Shown: positions 34,721-45,400, counted from the stretch's first letter. The stretch is 64,000 nucleotides of DNA from CTSoil-075 sp042610375 (GCF_042610375.1 NZ_JBGJZL010000006.1:1-64000); one strand, 5' to 3'. Notes: generated from the sequence alone by a model not told the origin. Program-made: numbers and translations.

Positions 34721-36289
34721 ATGTGGCAAATCATCGTATCTCCTTACGGAGTATTAGCTTCTTCACTTGTCGGATTTATACCATTATTTTGGTTATTAAT
34801 TAGTTTAGGATGGCTTAAAATAGCCGCTCCTAAAGCATGCTTTATCGGATTAATTATTACGATTACACTCGCTATGTTCTCTTGGAATATGCCAGGAGCT
34901 CTCACATTACGCGCAGGTTTAGAAGGAAGCGTATATGCATTTTTCCCAATTATTTGGGTAATTATTGCTGCACTTTTCACTTACAATCTTTCTGTTAAGA
35001 CTGGGGCAATGGATAATATTAAGCATCAAATTGCTAATCTTTCCACAGATCGGAGAATTCAAGCACTTCTTATTGTTTGGGGCTTTGGCGGATTTCTTGA
35101 AGCCATGGCTGGTTTTGGTACAGCAGTGGCTATTCCTGCCGCGATTCTCATTGGCTTAGGCTTTGATCCATTTTTTGCTGCTGCATTTTGTTTGATTTCC
35201 AATACTGCACCGACGGCATTTGGAGCGATAGGAATTCCCGTAACGACTCTTTCTGGAGTGGCTAATGTTCCTCTACTGCCACTAACATTTGATGTAGCTT
35301 TACAATTAACACCTTTAGTTATTTTAATTCCTTTTATTCTTGTCATCATAATGACTAAAAAATTATCCGGACTCAAAGGAGTCATAGGTGCTACACTCAT
35401 TGCCGGAGGAAGCTTTGCTGCCGTCCAATTATTAGTCGCAAAATATCTTGGCCCTCAGTTAACAGCCGTACTTGGGTCAGTTACCTCTATGGTATTAACT
35501 ACAATCTGGGTAAAACTTTTCCCACCTAAAACAGTATGGAAATTCCCCTCTGAACAGGACGTCACAACAGAAACTTCAGTTGAAGGATCTACCGAAAGTG
35601 TTGGTCGACTAACAGCTTGGTTACCATATATCTTATTATTAGTTTTAATCTTAGGCACTAGCAGTCTTGTACCGATTCTTAATGAACCACTCAATACACT
35701 GATGAGCATTTATAATATTTATACTGGCCCTGGCGGTCATCAATTAGAAGTGAATTGGTTTATTACACCTGGTACTCTCATTATGATTGCAGCGATCATC
35801 GGAGGTCGAATTCAAGGGGCATCTTTTGCCGAGATGTCAACTACCTTATTTAAAACAATCGCTCTTCTACCAAAGACGATTGTTACTGTTATTTGTATCA
35901 TAAGTATGGCTAAAATTATGGGCTATAGCGGTATGGTGTCTGCTATCGCACTAGGGCTTGCCAATGCAACAGGTAATTCTTATCCTGCTATTGCTCCAGC
36001 GATTGGAGCTCTTGGAACTTTCGTTACTGGTAGTGATACGAGCTCTAATATACTCTTTGGCGCGTTGCAAAAGCAAACCGCAATTGAAATTGGCGCTAAT
36101 TCAACCTGGATTACTGCTTCTAATATGGCAGGCGCAACAGCCGGAAAAATGATCTCACCACAAAGTATTGCAATTGCAGCTTCCTCAACTGGTTTAACCG
36201 GTAGAGAAGGAGACCTTATGGGAGTTACTTTTAAATATTGCATTCTCTTTTGCATTATTCTTGGCACATTGGTCTTCGTAAATGCTTAA
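34721..36289 (+). CDS. lldP: L-lactate permease family transporter (LldP)
   Basis: A 522-aa inner-membrane protein with about 12-14 segments. Family marks include WGFGGFLEAMAGFGTAVAIPAAIL, LISNTAPTAFGAIGIPV and the late TGSDTSSNILFGALQKQTA. It carries lactate or glycolate with protons. The position divergent from the glycyl radical enzyme suggests a link, for example lactate as a related substrate or an end product, but it may simply be a neighbour. ATG start with AGGTGA upstream, then a terminator after the stop. Confidence 0.88.
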   Translation: MWQIIVSPYGVLASSLVGFIPLFWLLISLGWLKIAAPKACFIGLIITITLAMFSWNMPGALTLRAGLEGSVYAFFPIIWVIIAALFTYNLSVKTGAMDNIKHQIANLSTDRRIQALLIVWGFGGFLEAMAGFGTAVAIPAAILIGLGFDPFFAAAFCLISNTAPTAFGAIGIPVTTLSGVANVPLLPLTFDVALQLTPLVILIPFILVIIMTKKLSGLKGVIGATLIAGGSFAAVQLLVAKYLGPQLTAVLGSVTSMVLTTIWVKLFPPKTVWKFPSEQDVTTETSVEGSTESVGRLTAWLPYILLLVLILGTSSLVPILNEPLNTLMSIYNIYTGPGGHQLEVNWFITPGTLIMIAAIIGGRIQGASFAEMSTTLFKTIALLPKTIVTVICIISMAKIMGYSGMVSAIALGLANATGNSYPAIAPAIGALGTFVTGSDTSSNILFGALQKQTAIEIGANSTWITASNMAGATAGKMISPQSIAIAASSTGLTGREGDLMGVTFKYCILFCIILGTLVFVNA

Positions 36290-36346
36290 TTACAAATTAT
36301 AATGGGTAACGATTCAGTTTGATTATCGATTGTAGTTAACTTCAAC

Positions 36347-36390
36347 ACAAAGAACGACTATTCATCCGATAAAGAATAGTCGTTCTTTGT
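36347..36390. terminator. Terminator of the lactate permease gene
   Basis: Perfect 17-bp stem (ACAAAGAACGACTATTC and complement), 10-bp loop, T-rich after the stem on the plus strand. Confidence 0.8.
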
Positions 36391-36416
36391 ATTTTAGAAT
36401 CTATTTTCTAGTTTAT

Positions 36417-37049
36417 TTAATTCCTTTCATTCGCCCAGTCATCAAGTCCTTTCAGTGTCGCTTCTTGTGTTTGCTTACAAATTTCTGGCAATTCACCGCC
36501 CCAGGCTTTTTCCGCGGCTTTATAGCCTTCTTCAATACTGTTTCTTAGCAAGGCAATCTTAGATGGATCACCACCTGAAAGAGCTTTAGCAAATTCGATA
36601 GTCCTCTCTGATGTCTGTTTAACACCCCAAAAACCATCCGCTGAAATTTCCTGCTGCGCAGTTAGGCGAGTTGAATCATCCACTTTTAGATTCTGATAAA
36701 ACTCTTTTAGTTTCCCATCATATTTCTCCATAATCTGTTCATAGCTCAGCCCCTGCGCCTCACCGGTTTTCACACTCTGGACATTGAAAAGATTTTCTAC
36801 TGTCGAGCGCAAAGAACCTAGTTTCATCTCAATTTGTTTGTTAATTTCACTTAGTGTAACTGTATCTTTAGTATATGTATTCTTAGAACTCGCAGTCGTT
36901 TGATCTGATTTTTCATAAACGGCAGCTTCGCCATCTGAAGATATCGACATCATATCAGAGAGATTCACACTAGAAACAATGGATTTAGGGATATTGGATA
37001 CATTCTTAATTCCATTTTGTGTTGATATTGAACTTGGATTAATAGCCAT
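36417..37049 (-). CDS. DUF5610-like protein
   Basis: A 210-aa soluble protein. The N-terminal 60 residues are Ser/Thr-rich and probably disordered. The C-terminal half contains ISADGFWGVKQTSERTIEFAKALSGGDPSKI and KAAEKAWGGELPEICKQT, which match the conserved core of DUF5610 proteins, a family of unknown function seen mostly in proteobacteria. No signal peptide. The gene stands alone and converges with lldP. Function cannot be assigned. Confidence 0.6.
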   Translation of the reverse strand: MAINPSSISTQNGIKNVSNIPKSIVSSVNLSDMMSISSDGEAAVYEKSDQTTASSKNTYTKDTVTLSEINKQIEMKLGSLRSTVENLFNVQSVKTGEAQGLSYEQIMEKYDGKLKEFYQNLKVDDSTRLTAQQEISADGFWGVKQTSERTIEFAKALSGGDPSKIALLRNSIEEGYKAAEKAWGGELPEICKQTQEATLKGLDDWANERN

Positions 37050-37192
37050 CTAAAAGCCCTCCCCCTATTTTTTTTAGCACCTCTTCTTATTATATATATC
37101 GTTATATTCTGTGAAACTTTAAATAAAATCGAACTATATTCTATAGACTTTTCTCGCAAAAAGTAATTTAGATTTTATCAAAATATCAAGAA

Positions 37193-37219
37193 ACTGCTGT
37201 AATATAGCATTACAGCAGT
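37193..37219 (-). terminator. Terminator overlapping the end of QueG-like copy 3
   Basis: ACTGCTGTAAT and complement around a 5-bp loop. The stop codon of the gene lies inside the stem, and TTCTTGATATTTT follows on the minus strand. Confidence 0.65.
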
Positions 37220-37977
37220 CGGGCTGGGTTTGTAGTAGAACAAGGCATATTGACTAAACATTTTCCACAAACATCACCCAAACCAAATTCATTATAAATT
37301 TCTGCATTTTCTAAGCATTTCGTATAGCATCTATGCCGATCAAATTCGTCTAGGGTAAGCGCTTGATTCACACAGCTATTAACACATTTTTTGCATCTAC
37401 CGCCATGTTTGTATAAGCAATTCTCTTTTCCTGAAGCTTTACTAGGCTCAATGACTAAATTAGTTACAAGACTGCCTAATCTGCCACAGCAACCTTTTTC
37501 TGTGATTAACATATTATTGAGACCAAAGCTTCCTAGTCCGGCAATATAAGCAATGTGCCGATGAGACCAATCACTAAGAAGGGTTTGCGTATTAAAATTA
37601 TGTGTAGCTGGAATAACTGTACTCTCATATCCCATAGCGCATAGTTGATCTCGCAAATAAGTATTCAAATCCAAAATAAGCTTATTTGTCTCAATATAAG
37701 CAATAACCCATTCCTTGGAGCATTGGGTACCTGCATAGTTGCTTTTTATTATCTCTTCTGCAAATGGAATAAAGTAAGCAATAACAGTACGTGCATCCTC
37801 TAAAAAATCTGTTGGTATCGCGTGATTCGGGCTTACTTGCCCCCGCAGAGTCAGAAATCTTTCATCAGCAGCATCAGCGAAACCAATTAAGGGTTCTTGC
37901 CACCGACTCAAGCTATTAACCAGTTGTGGATAATTTTTTACATATTCTTTTATTAATTTGCATATCAAATTTTGCAT
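37210..37977 (-). CDS. QueG-related double [4Fe-4S] cluster protein (copy 3)
   Basis: About 255 aa. Same plan as copy 1: SDWSHRHIAYIAGLGSFGLNNML, then CLYKHGGRCKKCVNSCVNQAL and a C-terminal CGKCLVNMPCSTTNPARLL. It is closer to copy 1 than to copy 2, judging from the WSxRHIAYxAGLG motif and the terminal CxxCxxxxPC. The frame opens with GTG at 37992, but the GAGGAG ribosome site is inside it, so ATG at 37977 (MQNLICKLIK) is used. Substrate unknown; the three copies in 35 kb suggest a diverging redox family. Confidence 0.65.
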   Translation of the reverse strand: MQNLICKLIKEYVKNYPQLVNSLSRWQEPLIGFADAADERFLTLRGQVSPNHAIPTDFLEDARTVIAYFIPFAEEIIKSNYAGTQCSKEWVIAYIETNKLILDLNTYLRDQLCAMGYESTVIPATHNFNTQTLLSDWSHRHIAYIAGLGSFGLNNMLITEKGCCGRLGSLVTNLVIEPSKASGKENCLYKHGGRCKKCVNSCVNQALTLDEFDRHRCYTKCLENAEIYNEFGLGDVCGKCLVNMPCSTTNPARLL

Positions 37978-38067
37978 AACAACTCTCCTCACTTTCTCAA
38001 ATAACTATAGACTCGTTATCACTACATCCCTATTTTACGACATACAGTATAAGAACATCTCTATTAT

Positions 38068-38124
38068 AGTAAGTAATCCTTCTGCATAATGTTTAATTTC
38101 ATTATAGCAGAAGGATTACTTACT
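38068..38124 (-). terminator. Terminator of the AraC-type gene
   Basis: 18-bp perfect outer stem (AGTAAGTAATCCTTCTGC and complement) with additional pairing inside. Confidence 0.75.
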
Positions 38125-38154
38125 ATTTTGACTTATATTCTGATTTAATTTAAC

Positions 38155-38865
38155 TCACTTTCGGTACTTTTTACGATAAGCCCCTGGTGTCATACCGATT
38201 TCTTTTTGGAATAATCGGGTCAATGTCCCTTGATTTTCATATCCTATTTGTTGAGCAATCTGCATAACAGTATAGTTTGTATTAGCAAGCAACTCTTTTG
38301 CTTTATCAAGACGCAAGCTACGCATATAAGCAATTGGTGAATCACCAAATCGCTCTTTGAACCATTCCACATAATAAGTAGGATTAAAGTGCTCAATTTC
38401 GGAAAGTTGCTGTACTGTGATCGGTTTATCGAAATTTTTTCTAATGTAGTCAAAAGAAGTAGAAGGTTTATCTTCATTCAACAATCCTGAAATATAACGA
38501 AACAAGTCTGCCAATCGTTGACTTGTTGTAGGTATATGACCAACTTCTTCAAACAAGAGAGATCTTACAGCCTGCCAGTGTCCATTGAATTGATAAAACT
38601 GTGCAACTTCTCCTATTCCTTTTGGTAAATAAAATACTGGAATATCAAATACAAAAAATTGATTTGAAGTCTTCGCATAAAAAGAATGAGAACATCCAGG
38701 AGGAATAAAGATCACTTTTTCCCCTTCTCCAGATGTCGCTTGATGTACAGAGATATTCAAGCTACCATAAATAGGGATAATTAATTGTCCATAAAGATGA
38801 GCGTGAGTAAAGGGTTTATCAACATATGTCCGACGTTCACATAGAATTGCATCCACAGTCCTCAC
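38155..38865 (-). CDS. AraC-family regulator with N-terminal cupin sensor
   Basis: A 236-aa regulator. The N-terminal cupin-like domain (about 10-90) includes PFTHAHLYGQLIIPIYGSL; the C-terminal AraC double helix-turn-helix (about 135-233) includes LSEIEHFNPTYYVEWFKERFG and IAQQIGYENQGTLTRLFQKEIG. The frame opens with GTG at 38865 too close to AAAGGAG, so the GTG at 38856 (V4) may be the true start. It is divergent from a ferritin-like gene, with a 14-bp-arm palindrome between, so that gene is the likely target. Confidence 0.85.
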   Translation of the reverse strand: MRTVDAILCERRTYVDKPFTHAHLYGQLIIPIYGSLNISVHQATSGEGEKVIFIPPGCSHSFYAKTSNQFFVFDIPVFYLPKGIGEVAQFYQFNGHWQAVRSLLFEEVGHIPTTSQRLADLFRYISGLLNEDKPSTSFDYIRKNFDKPITVQQLSEIEHFNPTYYVEWFKERFGDSPIAYMRSLRLDKAKELLANTNYTVMQIAQQIGYENQGTLTRLFQKEIGMTPGAYRKKYRK

Positions 38866-38917
38866 TCTCCTTTCACATTAGCTTGTTTTTTATTTCATTC
38901 TATAATAACAGATTGAC

Positions 38918-38950
38918 AATGAATTAGAAACACTTTGTTTCTAATTCATT
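38918..38950. promoter_or_regulatory. Candidate operator between AraC regulator and ferritin-like gene
   Basis: Perfect inverted repeat AATGAATTAGAAAC / GTTTCTAATTCATT with a 5-bp spacer. It overlaps a TTGACA (38913-38918) on the plus strand. The position in a divergent promoter region fits an AraC binding site. Confidence 0.5.
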
Positions 38951-39015
38951 TCAATGTGTATATTTATCATCTATCCTACATAACGTTTATAAAATAGCGT
39001 ACTAGGAGGATTCAT

Positions 39016-39552
39016 ATGAATTTTCATACTGGAGATAACTCATCCAGAAATCGTCAATTCATGCTCCCCGATCCATATCCAATTCCTAAAGTAGTAAAAC
39101 AAAATTATTATTATGCATCCCTTCTAGCAGAGGATTATGCTGGAATGAAAGGTGAATTAACAGCTATCACTCAATACATCTATCAGTACATTACACTTCA
39201 AAATAACTATCCTGATATCGCAACCCTTGCTAAGCAGATCGCAATAACAGAAATGTATCACTTAGAATTATTAGGAAAGACCATCCAATTGCTTGGCGAA
39301 GAGCCAATCATAGGATGTGCTGGCTACAACACAATGCGTTTTTGGAATTCTCAATTTATCTACTATGGGGAAGGAGTCTATGATAAATTATACGCCGATA
39401 TCAACCACGAAAAGGAGGCCATTCAAAATTATAAAGAACATCAACAATGTATTGATGATCCATATATCAAAAATTTGTTAGAACGAATTATTTACGACGA
39501 AGAATACCATTTACACTTATTCAGCGAATTCCAAGATAGACTTCTGCCATAA
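39016..39552 (+). CDS. Ferritin-like di-iron protein
   Basis: A 178-aa four-helix protein. Metal ligands of the ferritin-like superfamily can be read in order: E in KGELTAITQY, E and H in TEMYHLELLG, E in NHEKEAIQNY, and E/H in YDEEYHLHLF. The closest types are rubrerythrin-like and spore-coat CotJC-like proteins; no rubredoxin domain is present. It may reduce peroxide or store iron. Ribosome site AGGAGG, ATG start. The AraC regulator is divergent. Confidence 0.75.
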   Translation: MNFHTGDNSSRNRQFMLPDPYPIPKVVKQNYYYASLLAEDYAGMKGELTAITQYIYQYITLQNNYPDIATLAKQIAITEMYHLELLGKTIQLLGEEPIIGCAGYNTMRFWNSQFIYYGEGVYDKLYADINHEKEAIQNYKEHQQCIDDPYIKNLLERIIYDEEYHLHLFSEFQDRLLP

Positions 39553-39644
39553 TATAAAAACTATAATTTGCTATTAGCTAACATATTAATAGATCATCTT
39601 TCTAAACATAAAGAGCCAGAAGTTTGTCATTTTGAAAGAAAATA

Positions 39645-39689
39645 GCATTATCAAAAGCATCTTCTTTCAAGAAATTGCTGCGATAATGC
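39645..39689. terminator. Weak hairpin between convergent genes
   Basis: GCATTATC pairs with GATAATGC around a long loop containing a short inner palindrome TTCTTTCAAGAA. Low stability compared with other terminators here. Confidence 0.4.
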
Positions 39690-39745
39690 CATGTTATAAA
39701 ACTTTTTTAGTTAGTTAAATTTTTAATACCTACGAATCAAGATGT

Positions 39746-40147
39746 CTATTTCATCACTTTTATTAAAAATGGACTATACTTTTTATCAACATCATTAATA
39801 TGATTGATTAGCCATGCATTCAAGGTATTTAGCATTTGATTTGACGGAAGACGTTGCTGATCATGTAAATTTCTTAATTCTACGATCTTCTTAGCAAATT
39901 CATCATGTGTTGCCTTATGTTCTTTATACTCTGGATACTTATACTGAACCATTATTTTTTCTTCATGGACGAAATGTTTAAGAGTGTAGTCAGTTGCTTC
40001 ATCAAGAATTTTTGTCAACAATTCTTTACCTTTTCCAGATTTCATGGCGTCATGCAAAGAATTAATCATTTGAACTAATTTTTTGTGTTCTTCATCAAAT
40101 TCAGGCACATTTACGTTGAGCTTTGCATCCCATTTAATCAATGCCAT
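39746..40147 (-). CDS. Bacteriohemerythrin
   Basis: About 133 aa. A four-helix oxygen-binding protein with the di-iron ligands in DEEHKKLVQMINSLH, HFVHEEKIM, HKATHDEF and INHINDVD. It binds O2 and serves sensing, storage or supply to oxygen-using enzymes, useful to an anaerobe meeting air. The open frame reaches 40177, but a GGGGGG ribosome site lies inside it, six bases before the ATG at 40147 (MALIKWDAKL), which matches the usual family start. Confidence 0.88.
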   Translation of the reverse strand: MALIKWDAKLNVNVPEFDEEHKKLVQMINSLHDAMKSGKGKELLTKILDEATDYTLKHFVHEEKIMVQYKYPEYKEHKATHDEFAKKIVELRNLHDQQRLPSNQMLNTLNAWLINHINDVDKKYSPFLIKVMK

Positions 40148-40376
40148 ACCCATCCCCCCTGGATATTTTTTCCTCATACTAGTTTCCAGTATCTTTCACA
40201 GAACTCATTGTAGTCAAATATCTTCTTATATTTATCTCATTCGATAAATATCCTTACGATTCCTTTAAATAAAATGAATTTTATGTCATCTTAATTCTTC
40301 AATTTTTAATCGTCAGTAAAAATCACTCATACAGAGTAGTGTCAGTAATTTCAGCATGGTATAGGTTTACTAATTA
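40148..40376. other. Intergenic region upstream of the hemerythrin gene
   Basis: No gene seen; should contain the hemerythrin promoter, which is not obvious. Confidence 0.3.
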
Positions 40377-40423
40377 AAAGAAGAGCTTAAGTTACTGGAT
40401 TTACCAGTCTTAAGCTCTTCTTT
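40377..40423 (-). terminator. Terminator of the CheV gene
   Basis: 15-bp outer stem (AAAGAAGAGCTTAAG and complement) plus an inner 5-bp stem ACTGG/CCAGT. T-rich on both exits. Confidence 0.75.
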
Positions 40424-40502
40424 CATTTTCAGCATATCTCTTTTTTCCCTCGGTACTCTTCTTAAAGGTTTCACATGACTGACACGCTGAATATTGTACA
40501 TG

Positions 40503-41420
40503 TTATAAACTCTTCGCATCCAATAAATCAATCAACTTATTAATTTCCGGCTTAGATACTTGACCATCTGCACCAATGGCCTCGCCTTTACGGCGCATTT
40601 CTTCATTAATCAAGGAAGAGAAAATGACTACAGGTAGTTTATTTAATGCTCGATCATCGCGAATACGTTTTAATAAATGATGTCCATCCATTTGTGGCAT
40701 TTCAATATCAGTAATCAGCATATGTATATTTTCTTCAATCGCTACTCCTGTATTTGCCAGTGTCGCTAATGCATCCCATGCCTCTTTACCATTTTGGTAT
40801 GAAGTTACATTCAGATAACCAGCCTTATGCAGTGATTCTATCAATATATCTCTCAACATTTTGGAATCTTCCACGACTATTATTTTTTTAGTCTTCCGAA
40901 TTTCTTGTAATTCCATACCGCTTTGAGAAACATTTGTCAGTTTATCATTAATCTGAGGGTTAATTTCAGCAATTATCTTTTCAAAATCTAATAAAATAAT
41001 TATTTTTTCTTCCATTTTGATAATACCAACAGCCATCTCAGAATCAGCAACACTAGGAGGTGGTTCCATAGCAGACCATGATACCCTATGTATACGAGAA
41101 ACTTCATTGACGAGAAAACCTACAAAATGAGTATTTAATTCACTTATAATGATATTTTTACTATCTACTTCTTGCTCTTCACTTCCTAAGCAACGCAATA
41201 AGTTAACGAGTGGCATCACCCGCCCACGCAATGTAAATATACCATCAACATAAGGATGAGACTTAGGCATTTGCGTAATAGGAACCAAATTGATCACTTC
41301 TCTTACTTTAGCAACATTAATCCCATAATGTACTTTGCCAACTGTAAATTCTACAATTTCAAATTCGTTTGTGCCCGTCTCTAATAAAATTCCTTTTTTA
41401 TCATTCGTAAATTCATTCAT
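40503..41420 (-). CDS. cheV: CheV-type chemotaxis coupling protein (CheW + receiver)
   Basis: A 305-aa protein: CheW domain (about 15-160; ITQMPKSHPYVDGIFTLRGRVMPLVNL) and a receiver (about 178-300) with VVEDSKMLRD and the phospho-acceptor in LITDIEMPQMDG. CheV couples chemoreceptors to CheA and adjusts signalling by phosphorylation. No other chemotaxis or flagellar gene lies close by. Ribosome site GGAGG, ATG start. Confidence 0.88.
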   Translation of the reverse strand: MNEFTNDKKGILLETGTNEFEIVEFTVGKVHYGINVAKVREVINLVPITQMPKSHPYVDGIFTLRGRVMPLVNLLRCLGSEEQEVDSKNIIISELNTHFVGFLVNEVSRIHRVSWSAMEPPPSVADSEMAVGIIKMEEKIIILLDFEKIIAEINPQINDKLTNVSQSGMELQEIRKTKKIIVVEDSKMLRDILIESLHKAGYLNVTSYQNGKEAWDALATLANTGVAIEENIHMLITDIEMPQMDGHHLLKRIRDDRALNKLPVVIFSSLINEEMRRKGEAIGADGQVSKPEINKLIDLLDAKSL

Positions 41421-41680
41421 ATAAACGCCTCCATCTTCTATTTACTTGAATTATTTTGAATTAATATTTGCACGCTCACTAAATAAAAAATCTTTAATGG
41501 AGTTGCGTTCTACTTCTCAAAATCATTAAACTACTAGATTTTTTCGACATAATATTGGAATTTCCTTTGAATTAAATTATTATTTTACTAAAGTTTAACA
41601 TAAATCAAATATAACCCACTAAATAAAGATTCGTAAGGATAATAACACATGCAACTGCTAATGGGAGTGTCGTTAGCTAG
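41421..41680. other. Intergenic region upstream of cheV
   Basis: AT-rich; nothing gene-like. It should hold the cheV promoter. Confidence 0.3.
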
Positions 41681-41737
41681 AAAATGGCATCATCCAAGCC
41701 TATTCCGCCAAAGGAATGACCTGGCTGATGCCATTTT
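41681..41737 (-). terminator. Terminator of the C39-like peptidase gene
   Basis: AAAATGGCATCA.CCA pairs with TGG.TGATGCCATTTT (one internal mismatch), long loop. T-run on exit on the minus strand. Confidence 0.7.
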
Positions 41738-41767
41738 AGAGAACTTTGTTATCTAGTTGAATTATGA

Positions 41768-42403
41768 TTAAAATACTGATTCCTTTCCAACTGTTACATA
41801 TACAAATCCGCCGCCTAGTCTGCTGCTTTCCAGCCAAAGACCTAAATCAAATGTAATGGAACGACCTGCATCATAACAGGTCGCTAGATAACGGTTGTGA
41901 ACTCCATCATAAGACAAGGATACGAGCACAATCCAGTGCCAACTCTCTAGAACTGTCACTCGTCCTTTGTGCAGATTTAAAAATGCAATGGGACAATCAG
42001 AAGCTATACCATCCTCTAAAAATTTTACTACTTGAGAAAGTGATGGCCTCTGGGATAATGCCGCAAGACTCAATTCATTACATCGCCAGTTCAGTCCATA
42101 ATGTCTAAAAAGCTCATCCATACCCTTGCAGAATTTTTCTGTACTATTGAGTCCCAATAACCATCCCGGAGTAACAAAACTCCATACATCTTCGAGAATT
42201 TTTGTGATAGAAGCAACATCGTGTTTCTGATATGGCAAAGGTTCTGCCTCTCGTGTATTTAAATATGTAAGCAACATAGTAGCAGCTGTTGGACCGCACC
42301 CTCTCGTTTTCTGAAAAGAAGTCTTATACCAATCTTGATTATACCCATATAATTTCGAGGTATCTGTTGCAATTTCCAACCATTCAGGGTGCTTGATCTC
42401 CAT
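41768..42403 (-). CDS. Papain-like cysteine peptidase-fold protein (C39-like)
   Basis: A 211-aa soluble protein. The motif TRGCGPTAATMLLTYL provides the likely catalytic cysteine (about residue 36), and SWHWIVLVSL gives the histidine (about 157), followed by the aspartate region CYDAGRS. This matches peptidase C39-like folds. No signal peptide or transporter domain is attached, so it is not a bacteriocin exporter. Target unknown. Ribosome site GGAGGGG, ATG start. Confidence 0.6.
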   Translation of the reverse strand: MEIKHPEWLEIATDTSKLYGYNQDWYKTSFQKTRGCGPTAATMLLTYLNTREAEPLPYQKHDVASITKILEDVWSFVTPGWLLGLNSTEKFCKGMDELFRHYGLNWRCNELSLAALSQRPSLSQVVKFLEDGIASDCPIAFLNLHKGRVTVLESWHWIVLVSLSYDGVHNRYLATCYDAGRSITFDLGLWLESSRLGGGFVYVTVGKESVF

Positions 42404-42464
42404 GCTATCCCCTCCCTTTCATCAGATTTATCACAAAAATGTCAAAGTGATAGACAACATATTT

Positions 42465-45400
42465 TTACATCACCTTATCATTTGATTGTTTTGGTGTCCC
42501 ATTTTGAAATTTATGCCAAAATATTTGAAGTTTATCCATGAATATGTACATTTGCGGTACAACGATTAAGGTAAGGATCGTTGAGGTGATCAGACCGCCA
42601 ACTACAACAACGCCCATCGAAGAACGTAATTCTGCACCAGTTCCCCAACCAAATGCTACAGGCAACATACCAAGAATCATGGCAGCAGTCGTCATAAGGA
42701 TAGGCCGTAGCCGTACAGTACCTGCTTCTAGCAATGCTTCTTCACGCGACAAGCCCTCACGCTCTCTTAGGGTATTGGTATAGTCAACTAACAAGATGGC
42801 ATTTTTCGCTACCAATCCCATCAACATAATGATACCAATCGCACTCATGATATTAATGGTCTTACCAGTAACCAACAAACCTAAAATTGCACCGATCATT
42901 GCAAATGGCAGCGATAACATGATTGTTAAAGGATGAATAAAACTCTCAAATTGTGCTGCTAGTACCATGTAAATCAAAACAATAGCAATGACTAATGCCC
43001 TAGAAATTTCTTTAAAAGAATCGTTCATTGTACGAGTTGAACCAACAAATTTATAGTGATAACCAAAAGGAATATTCATTTCCGATAGTTCTTTTTTGGT
43101 CGCATTAATAATGTCACCTGCAGAAACACCTATATTATTAGCATATACAATGATTTCCCGTTGGCGATCCTCACGGTCAATTTCCGTAGGTCCAGAGGAA
43201 AATTTAATTTGAGCAATATCTCCAATCCGTACCTGATTGCCAAACTTTGTAGTGACTCGTAGATTCCCAACATCTTCAGGGCGGGACCGAAGTTCATCTT
43301 TCAGTCGGATTTTTATATTATAATCCTTATCACCTACCCGATACCGATTGACGGTAACATTACCTGCAAATGCCGTTTGTACAACATACCCGACAGTATC
43401 AGCACTAACACCAGCTTGACCAGCCTTAGCACGATCTAAAATAACTTGAACTTCAGGTTCATAATCACTGGCGGAAGTATCCACATCCGATGCGCCTTCT
43501 ACATGACGCAATCGTTCAGCAAGTTCTTGTGACAACTGCAATAAGACATGCATATCATCGCCTTGAATACCAACTTGAACTGGACGATTATCGCCTCGGC
43601 TACCACTGGTTGAGGAAGGTATAACTGCAATTTTCATACCAGTATAATTACGGAATTTCATACGCAATCCATCCATGATTTCCATCATATTTCTGTTGCG
43701 TTCACTGGAATCCTTCAATTTAACCCCAACTAAAGCTTTATTAACAGGATTACGACCATACCCAATATTCAAGAAAGCCGTTCTTGTTTCTGATAAGGAC
43801 AATACTTCCTGTTCAATTGGCTGGGCCATTTCTTGCATTTTTTCAATGGATGTACCCGGCGGAGCTGTCAGATAAATATTAAATTCACCTGAATCATAAG
43901 TCGGTTGAAATTCAAATCCTAAAAAAGGAATAAACATAAAATTGACAACTAAAGATGCAACCGCTATACCAACAATTAATAGAGGATGCTTTAATGACCA
44001 ATGTAAAAATTCACGATAATTATCACGAATAAAATTAAAACTATTTTCCCACTTGTCTAACCACTTTTCTACAATATCATTTATTTTTCCCCACGCTCCA
44101 GTTCGAAGGGGAGCCACTTCTCCTGGTGGGCGTAACCAACGTGCTGCTAGCATAGGAGTTAATGAAAATGCTACAAAGAGAGAAAATGCTACAGCGAAGG
44201 CTACTGTTAGTCCAAATTGGCGGAAGAACATACCAATGACTTCCCCCATGGAACCAACTGGTACAAACACCGCTAAAATAGATAAGGTGGTTGCTAAAAC
44301 AGCTAAGGAAATTTCAGCAGTCCCTGAAAGCGCTCCTTCTGCTGGCGATACTCCTTTTTCAATATGACGGTGAATATTCTCTACAACTACAATCGCATCA
44401 TCAATGAGAATACCAACAGCCAAACTAAGGCCCATTAATGACATATTATTTAGCGTGAACCCACAGACTTTCATCAGAGAGAATGTAGCGATAACGGAAC
44501 AAGGAATTGCAAGTGCACCAATAAGAGTCGCTCTGGTATCACGTAGAAATAAGAAAACAATGAATACTGCTAAAAGTCCACCTATGACTAGAGAGTTTTC
44601 TACATCTTCCACATTACTCTTAATGTATAAGGAACCATCACGAACAATGACGACTTTAACATCGCTAGGCAATTCTTGTTCAATTTTTTCCATTTCACTT
44701 TTAACAGCATCTGATACAGCAACAGTATTTGTTCCTGATTGTTTCTGCACTGATACAACTACGGATGGTATTCCACCAGTCCGAGCATATGTACGTTCTT
44801 CCTCAAAAGAATCTCGCACATCAGCCACATCCCGTAATAATACCACTTGATTTTTTTGTGTGGAAACGGCAATGCTACCGACTTCCTCGACGGTTTGAAA
44901 CTGTCCTAGGGTTCGTACAACAATTTCATAACCTTTTTCTTTTAAATAGCCTCCTGGTGTATTGGCGTTCGCACTATTGACAGTAGCGATGATCTGATCC
45001 ATTGTCAGACCATAAGCATCCAATTTGCGAGGGTCTATTTTAACTTGAATCTCCCGGTCACTTCCCCCAGCAATCGCTACATCACCGACACCATCTATCT
45101 GTTGTATACGCTGTTTTACGATATCATTGGCCATTTTGCGAATTTCACCACGTGGCCGTTCTTTTGAAGAAAGACTATAGTATACAACTGGCGATGCCGT
45201 TACATCATAACGTTGGGTTACTGGTTCATCAATCTGATCTGGTAGATTTTTACGGATACCGCCTACTTTTTCCCGTACGTCAGCAGCTGCCATACGCGGA
45301 TCAGTACCGAGGACAAATTCAATGGTAATTTGACTCATACCGGCCCTTGAAATTGAAGTAATTGCTTTAATACCGGCAACAGCACTGGCTGCATCCTCAA

